DNA of 20,353 nt from a virus, in the IMG/VR virus record IMGVR_UViG_3300035681_000153, positions 1-20,353 of that record; one strand, written 5' to 3'. Below, piece after piece: positions 1 through 6,596 of the stretch. The position numbers and the translations under genes are program-made. A model generated the notes under the pieces. That model did no database searches. It worked only from the letters and a program-made list of their open reading frames with translations, and was not told the origin of the DNA. Within the stretch, counting starts at the first letter, position 1. Each line of letters opens with the position of its first letter.

Positions 1-98
1 CTGCCAGCTTCGTGTAGCACTTTATTCACTAGCGATCGCATCTTTTTACTAGGACTACCTTCAAATAACGGTCCTGTAGCAGAGATAACAATTGTCAT
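1..98 (-). CDS. Partial head-tail connector-type protein (N-terminus only)
   Basis: Open reading frame beginning at an ATG (complement of 96-98) and running off the left edge, so only about 32 N-terminal residues are visible, starting MTIVISATGPLFEG. It starts 4 nt after the stop of the preceding minus-strand gene, so it belongs to the head operon. Being downstream of the capsid and a 124-aa small gene, it sits where tailed phages keep head-closure, neck or HK97 gp10-type minor tail proteins. The start, a short beta-like stretch followed by a lysine-containing helix, is compatible with a gp10-like protein, but 32 residues cannot establish this. Function is inferred from position only. Confidence 0.5.
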   Translation of the reverse strand, partial: MTIVISATGPLFEGSPSKKMRSLVNKVLHEAG

Positions 99-102
99 AA
101 TC

Positions 103-477
103 TTACGCCGATCTGAAAGATGTTTGCACGATCATATTTTGATACTTATTGTGTACGGCTTGTATACCAACAGCCGTTTCCAAATCTTTAACCAAACTGA
201 AAGCTAAAAGATTGAGATGGCGAAGCTTTTTAGCGTGATCCAATTTGATGCCCCTCATATCGGTAACCATTAAATCGTCTTGTTCCTCAAAGTTTGAGTA
301 CATACGATCTTCTATGTTATTCAAACGGGCAATAATACCATTCACTCTAGAAGCTTGAGATTCGTTGGCATCTACTAAATTCAGTTGGTTAGTCAAAGTT
401 TTGAGGTAGGTTTCGTCTAACTCTACGTTGGTAGGAACACCTAAATAAAACCTTACGCTGTTACGATTAACGGCCAT
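103..477 (-). CDS. Small head-tail adaptor-like protein, 124 aa
   Basis: Second gene after the position of the capsid gene. The predicted protein is soluble, mostly helical, with no signal peptide or membrane segment. It has many Asn, Leu and Asp residues and a long amphipathic helical region from about residue 25 to 105. It starts at an ATG with only a weak ribosome binding site. It is separated from the capsid gene by 64 bp that contain a strong hairpin (500-528), so its expression may be set lower than that of the capsid. The size, helical content and position match head-tail adaptor (gp6/gp15-type) proteins of siphoviruses and podoviruses, but no diagnostic motif is seen. The role is inferred from synteny. 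Confidence 0.6.
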   Translation of the reverse strand: MAVNRNSVRFYLGVPTNVELDETYLKTLTNQLNLVDANESQASRVNGIIARLNNIEDRMYSNFEEQDDLMVTDMRGIKLDHAKKLRHLNLLAFSLVKDLETAVGIQAVHNKYQNMIVQTSFRSA

Positions 478-499
478 AGTATAATCTCAAAATTAGGTA

Positions 500-528
500 T
501 AGGGGAAGTCTCTAAGAAACTCCCCCTA
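500..528 (-). promoter_or_regulatory. Hairpin between capsid and connector genes
   Basis: The arms TAGGGGAAGT (500-509) and ACTCCCCCTA (519-528) pair over 10 bp with one G-U wobble around a 9-nt loop. In the minus-strand transcript this lies just after the capsid stop codon. It is not followed by a clear T tract, so it is more likely a partial terminator, an RNA stabiliser or a processing hairpin than a full terminator. Confidence 0.55.
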
Positions 529-541
529 GAACAACCGAACT

Positions 542-1549
542 CTATTGAGTGATCGCATTCAATACGGCTACCGCAGCCCGACGCTCAACCACCAATTGAG
601 GTTTGACAACGATCGCAAACTGAACGGCATCAGGATTAGTACGAGCAAGCTCAACCATCTTGAAGTTTACACCTTCAGCAGGCTCTTCATCGCCAAACGC
701 ATTCAACGATTCGACGTAAGAGTATAGAGCGATCTCTGACTCATCGACGAAATACAAAGTGTTAGCGGGGCAATAGGGGTCCATAAAGATAGGACGACCT
801 TCAAAGGAAAGACCAGTGTAACCAACATCAGCTACACCACCACCAACCGCAGTAAGTTCGCTAGAAGCTTGGAAAAGCTCTTTGTACTTAGTAGCGATCG
901 CAGGAGTAGTGTAAATGGCGGTATAGTTGCTGTTAACACCGAGGGTAGCTCCACCGATGATTTCTTCACTCATCTTGAACAGAAGAGCTTGAGTCAAAGC
1001 TCGGTTACTACCGTGAGTGTTAACGTAGTTAGACCACTTGGAATAGGTAGCAGGGTTGATGCTGGCATAACTATCAGTAGACAGACCAGAGGTTACAGCA
1101 GTATGCAATTGATTCAAACCAACCATACCAGCACTGGCAGCAAGGCCGTTACCAGTATAAATAGAGGTCGCTACTTGACGAAGAAGGGCTCTCATACCAG
1201 TACGACCAGCATAAGCTAGAAGATTGGCAAGAGCACCTTCACCGTTAGCTGCGGCTTCAGCCATTTTGGTAGTTTGAACCGTGAACGTATGACGAAAACG
1301 GCTAGTACCAATAGCAAGAGTCGCAGGAACGACAGCACCTTCGGTAGAATCGGTAGTAGCAGCGCTAGTAACGGTTTCACCCGACACTGCCGCACCACCC
1401 ACATCGGCGTTCCACTTTACAGCGGTTTGTGCGATCGAACGTTTTTGAAGACGTGAAAGCATCGGATACAAGTCATTGCCTTGCACGTCAGCGATCCGAG
1501 GTTGAATAGCGAGGTTAAGAACACCCGCCGAGTAATTGAAAGCTGTCAT
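542..1549 (-). CDS. Major capsid protein, 335 aa
   Basis: Builds the phage head shell. It lies directly after a scaffold-like gene and before the connector genes in the terminase-portal-scaffold-capsid order. The protein is soluble, rich in Ala, Thr, Val and Gly, without charged low-complexity segments. It opens with MTAFNYSAGVLNLAIQP and has an Ala/Thr-rich part at about residues 50-75. A mid-protein segment, AGRTGMRALLRQVATSIYTG, looks like the spine-helix region of HK97-fold shells. The C-terminal third contains a TNPDAVQFAIVVKPQLVVE stretch typical of the closing beta sheet of capsid proteins. The ATG is preceded by AAGGA at good spacing, fitting high expression. Length is normal for an HK97-fold capsid. 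The fold assignment is inference; the role is well supported by position. Confidence 0.8.
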   Translation of the reverse strand: MTAFNYSAGVLNLAIQPRIADVQGNDLYPMLSRLQKRSIAQTAVKWNADVGGAAVSGETVTSAATTDSTEGAVVPATLAIGTSRFRHTFTVQTTKMAEAAANGEGALANLLAYAGRTGMRALLRQVATSIYTGNGLAASAGMVGLNQLHTAVTSGLSTDSYASINPATYSKWSNYVNTHGSNRALTQALLFKMSEEIIGGATLGVNSNYTAIYTTPAIATKYKELFQASSELTAVGGGVADVGYTGLSFEGRPIFMDPYCPANTLYFVDESEIALYSYVESLNAFGDEEPAEGVNFKMVELARTNPDAVQFAIVVKPQLVVERRAAVAVLNAITQ

Positions 1550-1575
1550 TGTTTTTGTCCTTGATTAGGTTAAGA

Positions 1576-2157
1576 TTACTTAGTTCGCAAAGATTCCACT
1601 AATAGCTGGTCCAGTGATTTGGGTTTTTCAACTTTAGGTTGTACATTCCCACTCGTAGACCCATTACCTTGGACCGTTGATGCAGGAGGTACAAATACTG
1701 CTCCATCATCTGAAGACAAAAATTCGTCGATAACTTTTGTCAACGGTTGAGCTACATCACCGTTCTTCACATACCACTTGCTGTCTTCCTCAACAATTTT
1801 GTCTCCGTATACACCCAGAAGATGTTTACGAAGAATGTCGGGTGCTTTGATTTCACGCTTGCCCAATGTAGCCATAAGTGCGTTTTCTCGCTTAAGCGCG
1901 ATCGCACTTTGTTTTTCAGCTTCACGTTCGTTCTTTAGCGCTTCTAACTCTTGTTGAAGTACAGAAAGTTGCATAGACTCGGGATTAGTCGTAGTCTCTT
2001 TTGTAGACGGTTGTTGAAGTTCAGAAAAACGACGATCGTTTTCTTTGTTCATCTTGACCACTACACCGTTGATAGAGGCATTCATTTGTTCTACCAAAGA
2101 AGTCTTTGTAGACTCAACAACCTCGTTAATCAACTGAATAATTTCTTCACGTTCCAT
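1576..2157 (-). CDS. Capsid scaffolding protein, about 193 aa
   Basis: Likely internal scaffold that directs procapsid assembly. The protein is highly charged, Glu/Lys/Gln rich and predicted to be largely coiled coil at about residues 1-100, with MEREEIIQLINEVVES at the N-terminus. It has a Pro/Gly/Ser-rich disordered patch near residues 150-170 (STVQGNGSTSGNVQ) and a basic C-terminal helix (SLDQLLVESLRTK), the usual capsid-binding end of scaffolds. The ATG at 2157 is chosen. A GTG at 2226 is in frame but would add a Lys-rich N-terminus encoded by an A-run and is less convincing. Position between portal and capsid supports the call. No protease motif was seen, so scaffold rather than a protease-scaffold fusion. 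Confidence 0.65.
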   Translation of the reverse strand: MEREEIIQLINEVVESTKTSLVEQMNASINGVVVKMNKENDRRFSELQQPSTKETTTNPESMQLSVLQQELEALKNEREAEKQSAIALKRENALMATLGKREIKAPDILRKHLLGVYGDKIVEEDSKWYVKNGDVAQPLTKVIDEFLSSDDGAVFVPPASTVQGNGSTSGNVQPKVEKPKSLDQLLVESLRTK

Positions 2158-2239
2158 CGGTTTACACTCTCTATAATGTTTATAGGACTTTTTCTTTTTT
2201 GTTAGGGAAAAGAAACAAACCCTCACTGGTAGTTTAACG

Positions 2240-3697
2240 TCATACCACAGGACTCGACATCAGAATCTCTTGTTGAATAGTAGATCTCATATCAGCGGTC
2301 GCTGTTTTATTCAACGAAAGAGAAATACGTTCGTAAAAAAACCGTAAAGCAGTTGGTGACAGATTATCAGCAATAGGGATGATAGAGTTAGCGATCGCTA
2401 CGTCAGTTTCTAAATCGTCCGTATCAAATTGGTTTAATCCACTTACAGAAACCTGAGACACGGCTTGGCGATCGCCTAACGCTTCAGCTACTTTTGTTAA
2501 AATGTTTTGGTAGAATTTTGTGATCAAACTTCCGTAGGAAATAAGGAATAACTCAAAGTCAGAAGCGTCCATTTTTTTAGATGCCGCCGCTCTTACCAAT
2601 GCCGATCTAGAAGTATCACCTGCTGCTATACAAACAAGATTGTTGATCTGAGTCTCGATCGCTTCTAACAGTTTCATATTGGTAGCGATCGATGTACCTT
2701 CAATTTCTTCAAACTTGAAAGAGTTGGCTGTGATTACGTGTTGGTTATCAGACTTTACTTCATCCACTACTACAGAATAATCATCATCTTTTCTTTCAAT
2801 AGGTGTTAGTACTCGTTGTACATAACCAGATGACAAAGCCGTATCAGTGAGGGAATTTTCAACGTTTAGAAATTGCTTTAATTTAAGATAAGCATTGCCA
2901 GCAGCATATTGTTCGTCAGAGATATGCAGTTTGACTACAGGAACCGAACTGAACCCGTGTGCGATTTCTGAATACAAAGGAATTTCTACATCATCAGTAA
3001 AAGGTATAATCTTACTGGTTCTAGGATCGTATAGATGCTTTATTTGACCATCTTTTAGAATGACAAAGGCTTTGTACTCAACGATCTTTTCAGCGTCGAT
3101 AAATCGCCATATTGCTTCTGTGTAAGTTTCACCAAAAGGTGTTGATACCTGATTCAGTACCAGAAATTTGTACCAGCCCTCTCCACTGTTTAATAGTTCA
3201 GTAGGCTTATAAGTAACCAAGAACGCCTTGTTGAGCCCTAGAGATACCTCCTGAGCCCTATTCAAAGGAGTCACCTCAACTTTGGGTTTGTCAATCTGTA
3301 CGATCGCTGTCTGATTTAACAGCAGGTCTTTTAGTACATTAGACAAAAACGTTTTCTCGTCGTTACCTTTAACGTCGATATTCTCACGAAAGGATTGCCA
3401 AGATTCTATAAACGAATTGGATAAATTACTAACCAGTATATCACCAGTTGAAAAACGTCCTAAAACTTTTGAAATAACGTGCGATAAAATATTAGTATAG
3501 ACAAAGCGCTTAAGTCGCAATTGGTATAGTTCAAGATCCTCATCTAATCTTTTTAGGAGAAATCTATCTTTTTGAGCTTCTATATAACGTCCGCCTTTGA
3601 ATAGAGTCTCAATCTCTTCTAAAAACGATTTGCGATCGTTATAGTCAGGATCTTTACTCTGTAATTGCTTTATGGTCAAAACTTCAGGATAAATCAT
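2240..3697 (-). CDS. Phage portal protein, 485 aa
   Basis: Forms the dodecameric ring at the unique capsid vertex through which DNA is packaged and ejected. It lies 8 bp downstream of the large terminase gene and upstream of scaffold and capsid, the classical position. Length is within the usual 400-550 aa. The protein is soluble and acidic. A C-terminal half segment (about residues 355-400) reads AAGDTSRSALVRAAASKKMD followed by a hydrophobic helix. This matches the stem/clip to crown transition seen in portal proteins, where a Ser/Ala-rich helix precedes the long wing helix. AGGA 7 nt before the ATG gives a good ribosome binding site. There is no frameshift or truncation. The subfamily (SPP1-like or HK97-like) cannot be decided by eye. 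Confidence 0.8.
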   Translation of the reverse strand: MIYPEVLTIKQLQSKDPDYNDRKSFLEEIETLFKGGRYIEAQKDRFLLKRLDEDLELYQLRLKRFVYTNILSHVISKVLGRFSTGDILVSNLSNSFIESWQSFRENIDVKGNDEKTFLSNVLKDLLLNQTAIVQIDKPKVEVTPLNRAQEVSLGLNKAFLVTYKPTELLNSGEGWYKFLVLNQVSTPFGETYTEAIWRFIDAEKIVEYKAFVILKDGQIKHLYDPRTSKIIPFTDDVEIPLYSEIAHGFSSVPVVKLHISDEQYAAGNAYLKLKQFLNVENSLTDTALSSGYVQRVLTPIERKDDDYSVVVDEVKSDNQHVITANSFKFEEIEGTSIATNMKLLEAIETQINNLVCIAAGDTSRSALVRAAASKKMDASDFELFLISYGSLITKFYQNILTKVAEALGDRQAVSQVSVSGLNQFDTDDLETDVAIANSIIPIADNLSPTALRFFYERISLSLNKTATADMRSTIQQEILMSSPVV

Positions 3698-3705
3698 ATA
3701 AAGTC

Positions 3706-4989
3706 CTAAACCGGATCTTCGTCGTCGTTTTTGATTAAATACGAATGCGGTAACAGTTCTGGATGATCCATAGCTAACTTACCACAACCGTATAAAAAGG
3801 CGTCAATTCTGTGGTCCTGCTGTTCAGGTGCTATATTCTCAGTTATATTACCCAAAAGGTCTGTATGCCTATGGTAAGATTCAATTTCGTCCCAAAAAGC
3901 TTGTTCTGATCGGTTGATTAAAATACGATCGCACTTAAAGGAAGCGTTTAATATCTCAGCTCTCTCTTTAGGACTAGGTTTATTACGACGAACTAATATG
4001 GTTTGCTTCAGTCCGCCTTGCCTAAACGTTTTTACAAGATCAGCACGATCATCAGGGATAAAAATACGTTTTACATCTCTAAGACAATGGTGCTGTAGCG
4101 ATGTAGCAATATTTAATAGATCGTCTGACGTATAGGGGCCGTTATTAGGGTTATAGAAGGTTTTATATATTCTGAAAATGCGATCGTCTCCAATACCAAA
4201 AAGAACCATAGCAGCGTTAGTAGTGCCAGGGTCCACTCCAATATAGAAAAGATTGGAATCCTCTAACGATAGATCGCAAAAATGCTTGTCTTTGTTAGCC
4301 TCAGTACAAATCTTTCCAGCAAAATCTTCAAAGTTGGCGAGAAATTCTTGTTTGAATAATCTTTCAGGTAATGTAAGTCTAGCACGTTCGATTTCAGAGC
4401 GATTAATAAAAGGATTGTCCGATGTGTGCTTTGAAAAAAAAGTCCAGTCGTCTAAAGTTTTTGTTCGTAAGTATAACTGATATAGCGTGTTACGATTTTT
4501 ACCTTTAGGAGTACCAGTAAGAGTGGCACTTGATCCAGGTGTATCCGCCATTGCTGGCATAAGTGTAGCATCGATCGCTTCTATACTTTGAAAATCTTGA
4601 ACTTCATCACAAAGCAATTTGTATATTTTTAGACCTCGAAGTGCATCGCCTCCGTCATTGAAACCTCGAATTAAAATATCAGGTTTGCCATCAATAGAAA
4701 TACGATAATCAGAACGATCTATTTTAACTCCCGGTTTTCCATCTAGAAGGCTGCACAACGGCTTAAAGAAAATTTGTCTACCTTGCTTAAGAGTGGGCGT
4801 TACTAAGGCTACAACGGGCTGTGAGATAGGACTGATGCTTTTATCGTAGGCTAGTGAAGCAGCGATCGCTTCAGCAATGGCAACATACGATTTGCCGAAT
4901 CTTCGTCCACTACAAACAACACGAAAACGCGAGGGACAAAAAAAGATGTCACGCTGGGCTTTGTGTAGCTTGATGTCTAGTTGAGCCAT
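3706..4989 (-). CDS. terL: Terminase large subunit (packaging ATPase and nuclease)
   Basis: Motor that cuts concatemeric phage DNA and pumps it into the prohead. The N-terminal ATPase domain has Walker A GRRFGKS at residues 28-34 and Walker B LLCDE at 125-129, followed by a TLTGTPKGKN segment (about 157-166) of the coupling motif. The C-terminal RNase H-like nuclease carries IGVDPGTTN (D253), IPDDRAD (D313/D314) and DHRIDAF (D392, D396), the acidic residues expected to bind two metal ions. The length of 427 aa is normal. The start ATG follows an in-frame TAA by 6 nt, so no longer form exists. No strong ribosome binding site is visible. A 170-bp gap with repeats separates it from the small subunit gene. 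Identity is very secure. Confidence 0.95.
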   Translation of the reverse strand: MAQLDIKLHKAQRDIFFCPSRFRVVCSGRRFGKSYVAIAEAIAASLAYDKSISPISQPVVALVTPTLKQGRQIFFKPLCSLLDGKPGVKIDRSDYRISIDGKPDILIRGFNDGGDALRGLKIYKLLCDEVQDFQSIEAIDATLMPAMADTPGSSATLTGTPKGKNRNTLYQLYLRTKTLDDWTFFSKHTSDNPFINRSEIERARLTLPERLFKQEFLANFEDFAGKICTEANKDKHFCDLSLEDSNLFYIGVDPGTTNAAMVLFGIGDDRIFRIYKTFYNPNNGPYTSDDLLNIATSLQHHCLRDVKRIFIPDDRADLVKTFRQGGLKQTILVRRNKPSPKERAEILNASFKCDRILINRSEQAFWDEIESYHRHTDLLGNITENIAPEQQDHRIDAFLYGCGKLAMDHPELLPHSYLIKNDDEDPV

Positions 4990-5159
4990 AGTTTAGCGAT
5001 CGTTTTTGACCAATCGATTTTTCAAAAAAACAACGAAAATGACAAATGCTCTTTCATTTTGAACGCAGAAATCGCTGAAACCATTGATATACGGTGGGGG
5101 GTCCGGTCAAATTGACCTAATCGATTGTCCAAAATGAAAAAACAACCTTAAAAATACGA
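4990..5159. promoter_or_regulatory. Repeat-bearing gap between terminase genes (possible packaging site)
   Basis: No gene fits here. Two direct copies of TTGACC(T)AATCGATT occur at 5006-5019 and 5112-5126. The second overlaps a perfect odd palindrome, GGTCAA-A-TTGACC (5105-5117), just after a G6 run. AAAATGA...TCATTTT forms a further small inverted repeat near 5036-5060. Terminase-binding (cos or pac) sites are commonly found in or beside the small terminase gene, so this is a candidate, but the assignment is inference. Confidence 0.4.
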
Positions 5160-5615
5160 TCAATCATCGATTTCTTGATCTCTTTCCTCGGTAGATCCAA
5201 TGTTTAGAGTGAACGTAATATCGTCATCATTCTGTAAACGAGGTAGAAAGCGATCTAATACCCGCTCTGATGGTAGTACTTGCTCTTTTTCTTCAAAAAT
5301 GATCGCACCATTGCCATCAGTGCGCGTTTTCGTTTTATAAACTTCGCCACGTAATAATCGCAAAACGTATAATTTAGCAAGATCTTCACACTCTTTTAAC
5401 TGATCAAGCGCTTGTTCTGCCCTAAGCTTTACACGATCGCTTTTGGCGCTATCTATATCGTTTTTTAATTCAGGATGCGATCTTTGCCAATTATACAATG
5501 TCGCTAAACTGATACCAAGACCTTTTACAGCATCGCTATCGTTACCACCCGATTTGTAAATAGATACGATAGCGTCGTGGGTGGTTTTATTATATCGATT
5601 TCGTAATGCGGACAT
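5160..5615 (-). CDS. Terminase small subunit-like DNA-binding protein, 151 aa
   Basis: Likely recognises the packaging site and loads the large terminase. Residues about 10-45 form a helix-turn-helix (THDAIVSIYKSGGNDSDAVK then GLGISLATLYNWQRSHPEL), the common N-terminal DNA-binding element of small terminases. It is followed by a charged helical stretch (about 50-95) suited to oligomerisation and a short acidic tail ending EERDQEIDD. It is the first gene of the head operon, with AAAGGTG before the ATG and a promoter candidate just upstream. An alternative is a phage HTH regulator, but position ahead of terL favours terminase. Confidence 0.72.
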   Translation of the reverse strand: MSALRNRYNKTTHDAIVSIYKSGGNDSDAVKGLGISLATLYNWQRSHPELKNDIDSAKSDRVKLRAEQALDQLKECEDLAKLYVLRLLRGEVYKTKTRTDGNGAIIFEEKEQVLPSERVLDRFLPRLQNDDDITFTLNIGSTEERDQEIDD

Positions 5616-5646
5616 TGGAACACCTTTATTTTTAACGATCTAGTTT

Positions 5647-5674
5647 TATATACTCTAATTACGTTCGGTGTAAA
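5647..5674 (-). promoter_or_regulatory. Promoter candidate for the head operon
   Basis: On the minus strand, TTTACA (complement of 5669-5674), a 16-bp spacer and TATATA (5647-5652) form a sigma70-like promoter about 30 bp before the small terminase start codon. It faces away from the plus-strand replication promoter, which makes 5616-6410 a divergent control region. Confidence 0.5.
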
Positions 5675-5677
5675 AAA

Positions 5678-5812
5678 ATGGCGATCGCTCTTATAGAACG
5701 TACAAAAGCGATCGCTAGATCACGCGAGAGAGGAAAAAACACCACTTCTTCTGATTATATAGGTTTGGCAACCTTTTTGAGACAACTAATCGATTATTTA
5801 CGATTCGACTAA
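5678..5812 (+). CDS. Doubtful 44-aa small ORF
   Basis: ATG-to-TAA frame encoding MAIALIERTKAIARS and ending DYLRFD. It begins with a HIP1 octamer, has only GGTG as an upstream ribosome-binding signal, and overlaps the proposed minus-strand promoter. Inside it, 5721-5741 closely matches the translational leader of the diguanylate cyclase gene (CACGCGAGAG...GGAAAAAACA) but lacks a start codon after it. This suggests a decayed gene start rather than a true small gene. Confidence 0.2.
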   Translation: MAIALIERTKAIARSRERGKNTTSSDYIGLATFLRQLIDYLRFD

Positions 5813-6097
5813 TAGTACGTTGACCCACATTAAGCTCTCAGTCCATTCAGAATCGATTTTAAGACGGGTTAATAGATGTATTGGTATATTCTATCGTTAA
5901 TTTGTTCTAGAGCCTTCTAGAGGCTTTATAGACGACTTTTTTATTTTTTATATTTATAGGAATCTTATTGATCGCGATCGTTCTTTTTATATTATATGAT
6001 TTTTATTATTTATATACATCGACCCTCTTTTCATAGATGCCGTGTGTGCGTCTGCTATCGGTCTTTAATTATTGATCTGAATATCTGATCATCAATC

Positions 6098-6158
6098 TGT
6101 TTCAAAAAGGCCGAGGATGTTTTGTCTTATCTATTAAAGGTGCGGCCTTTTTGAAACA
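6098..6158 (+). repeat. Hairpin unit 1 (16-bp perfect stem, 29-nt loop)
   Basis: TGTTTCAAAAAGGCCG (6098-6113) pairs perfectly with 6143-6158. The 29-nt loop (6114-6142) is identical to that of unit 2. It is preceded by CTGATCATCAATCTGT (6085-6100), which recurs before unit 2. The A-tract/GGCCG...CGGCC/T-tract core resembles a bidirectional intrinsic terminator, but the long loop and extended stem are unusual for one. Confidence 0.9.
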
Positions 6159-6176
6159 AAACTCTGATCATCAATC

Positions 6177-6237
6177 TGTCCCGAAAAGGCCGAGGATGTT
6201 TTGTCTTATCTATTAAAGGTGCGGCCTTTTCGGGACA
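6177..6237 (+). repeat. Hairpin unit 2 (16-bp perfect stem, compensated changes)
   Basis: TGTCCCGAAAAGGCCG (6177-6192) pairs perfectly with 6222-6237. It is a tandem copy of unit 1 at a 79-bp period. The only differences from unit 1 are three stem positions, T to C, T to C and A to G on the left arm, each matched by the complementary change on the right arm. The loop (6193-6221) and leader are unchanged. This is direct evidence that pairing is maintained. Confidence 0.9.
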
Positions 6238-6355
6238 AAACTCTAAAAGCATTGATATATAAGGAATAGAGAGCGATCAACGCGACGGCATCTATGAAAA
6301 GAGGGTCAAAAAATAATAAAAATATACACAATACCACTCATTTTCTACTTTTTGA

Positions 6356-6384
6356 TTGACATCGAAGGTTATTTCGTCTATTAT
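6356..6384 (+). promoter_or_regulatory. Sigma70-type promoter of the replication operon
   Basis: A consensus TTGACA (6356-6361), a 17-bp spacer and TATTAT (6379-6384) lie about 27 bp before the first plus-strand gene. CTACTTTTTGATT (6345-6357) overlaps the -35 box and resembles boxes at other plus-strand promoters in the window. The predicted leader is only about 20 nt and has no clear ribosome binding site. Confidence 0.75.
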
Positions 6385-6410
6385 ATTTATGTACACATCT
6401 GAAAACTCAA

Positions 6411-6596
6411 ATGGCACTAAGAAAACGCGATAGAAACACTAACACCTTCAGAATGAACATAATGATCTCTTATAAAGATCGCGAAACATTAGAAGAGTTA
6501 GCAGAAATAACTGGATATTCTTTATCGGCTACGATTGGAATGGCGATCGAAGAATTGGCACTGCGTTTAGAGTCGGGAGACTTTGATAATGACTAA
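6411..6596 (+). CDS. Ribbon-helix-helix DNA-binding protein, 61 aa
   Basis: Small CopG/Arc-type protein. A basic N-terminal tail (ALRKRDRN) is followed by a beta strand TFRMNIMIS (residues 12-20) and two helices, KDRETLEELAEITG and SLSATIGMAIEELALRLE. Dimers of this fold insert the paired strand into the DNA major groove. The stop codon overlaps the start of the replication gene by 8 nt, so the two are translationally coupled. That is the arrangement of CopG-type copy-number repressors ahead of plasmid rep genes. It likely binds near its own promoter, possibly at the palindromes upstream. The repressor role is inference; the fold is well supported. Confidence 0.8.
   Translation: MALRKRDRNTNTFRMNIMISYKDRETLEELAEITGYSLSATIGMAIEELALRLESGDFDND

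Larger units (their letters stand above)
6021..6307. repeat. 23-bp perfect inverted repeat enclosing two tandem hairpins
   Basis: Positions 6021-6043 (beginning GACCCTCTTTTCAT) are the exact reverse complement of 6285-6307. A GCG/CGC pairing just inside (6048-6050 with 6281-6283) could extend the stem after an internal loop. The arms enclose the two 79-bp tandem units described separately. The whole could fold as a multi-branched RNA or a cruciform. No ORF of note lies inside and no transposase is nearby. It may be an origin structure, a non-coding RNA or a non-autonomous inverted-repeat element. Confidence 0.85.
5813..6410. other. Gene-free divergent control region
   Basis: No credible protein gene is seen. 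The stretch is very AT-rich. It holds a tandem 10-bp repeat, TTCTAGAGCC TTCTAGAGGC (5905-5924), within a 28-bp element that recurs inverted near 17062-17089. It also holds the compound hairpin structure at 6021-6307 and the promoter at 6356-6384. Because it lies between divergent operons and directly upstream of the replication gene, it is a candidate for an origin or a master control region. Confidence 0.6.

Noticed and set aside
545-1456. Plus-strand ORFs opposite the capsid gene
   Set aside because: They lie antisense to the capsid gene, have no ribosome binding sites and show no protein-like composition.
2158-2226. GTG start adding 23 residues to the scaffold protein
   Set aside because: The added Lys-rich stretch is encoded by an A-run and is unlike a scaffold N-terminus; ATG at 2157 is preferred.
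6021-6307. Insertion sequence or MITE with known family
   Set aside because: No transposase, no target-site duplication visible next to the arms, and the inner compensated hairpins are not a feature of known MITEs; left open as a possibility only.
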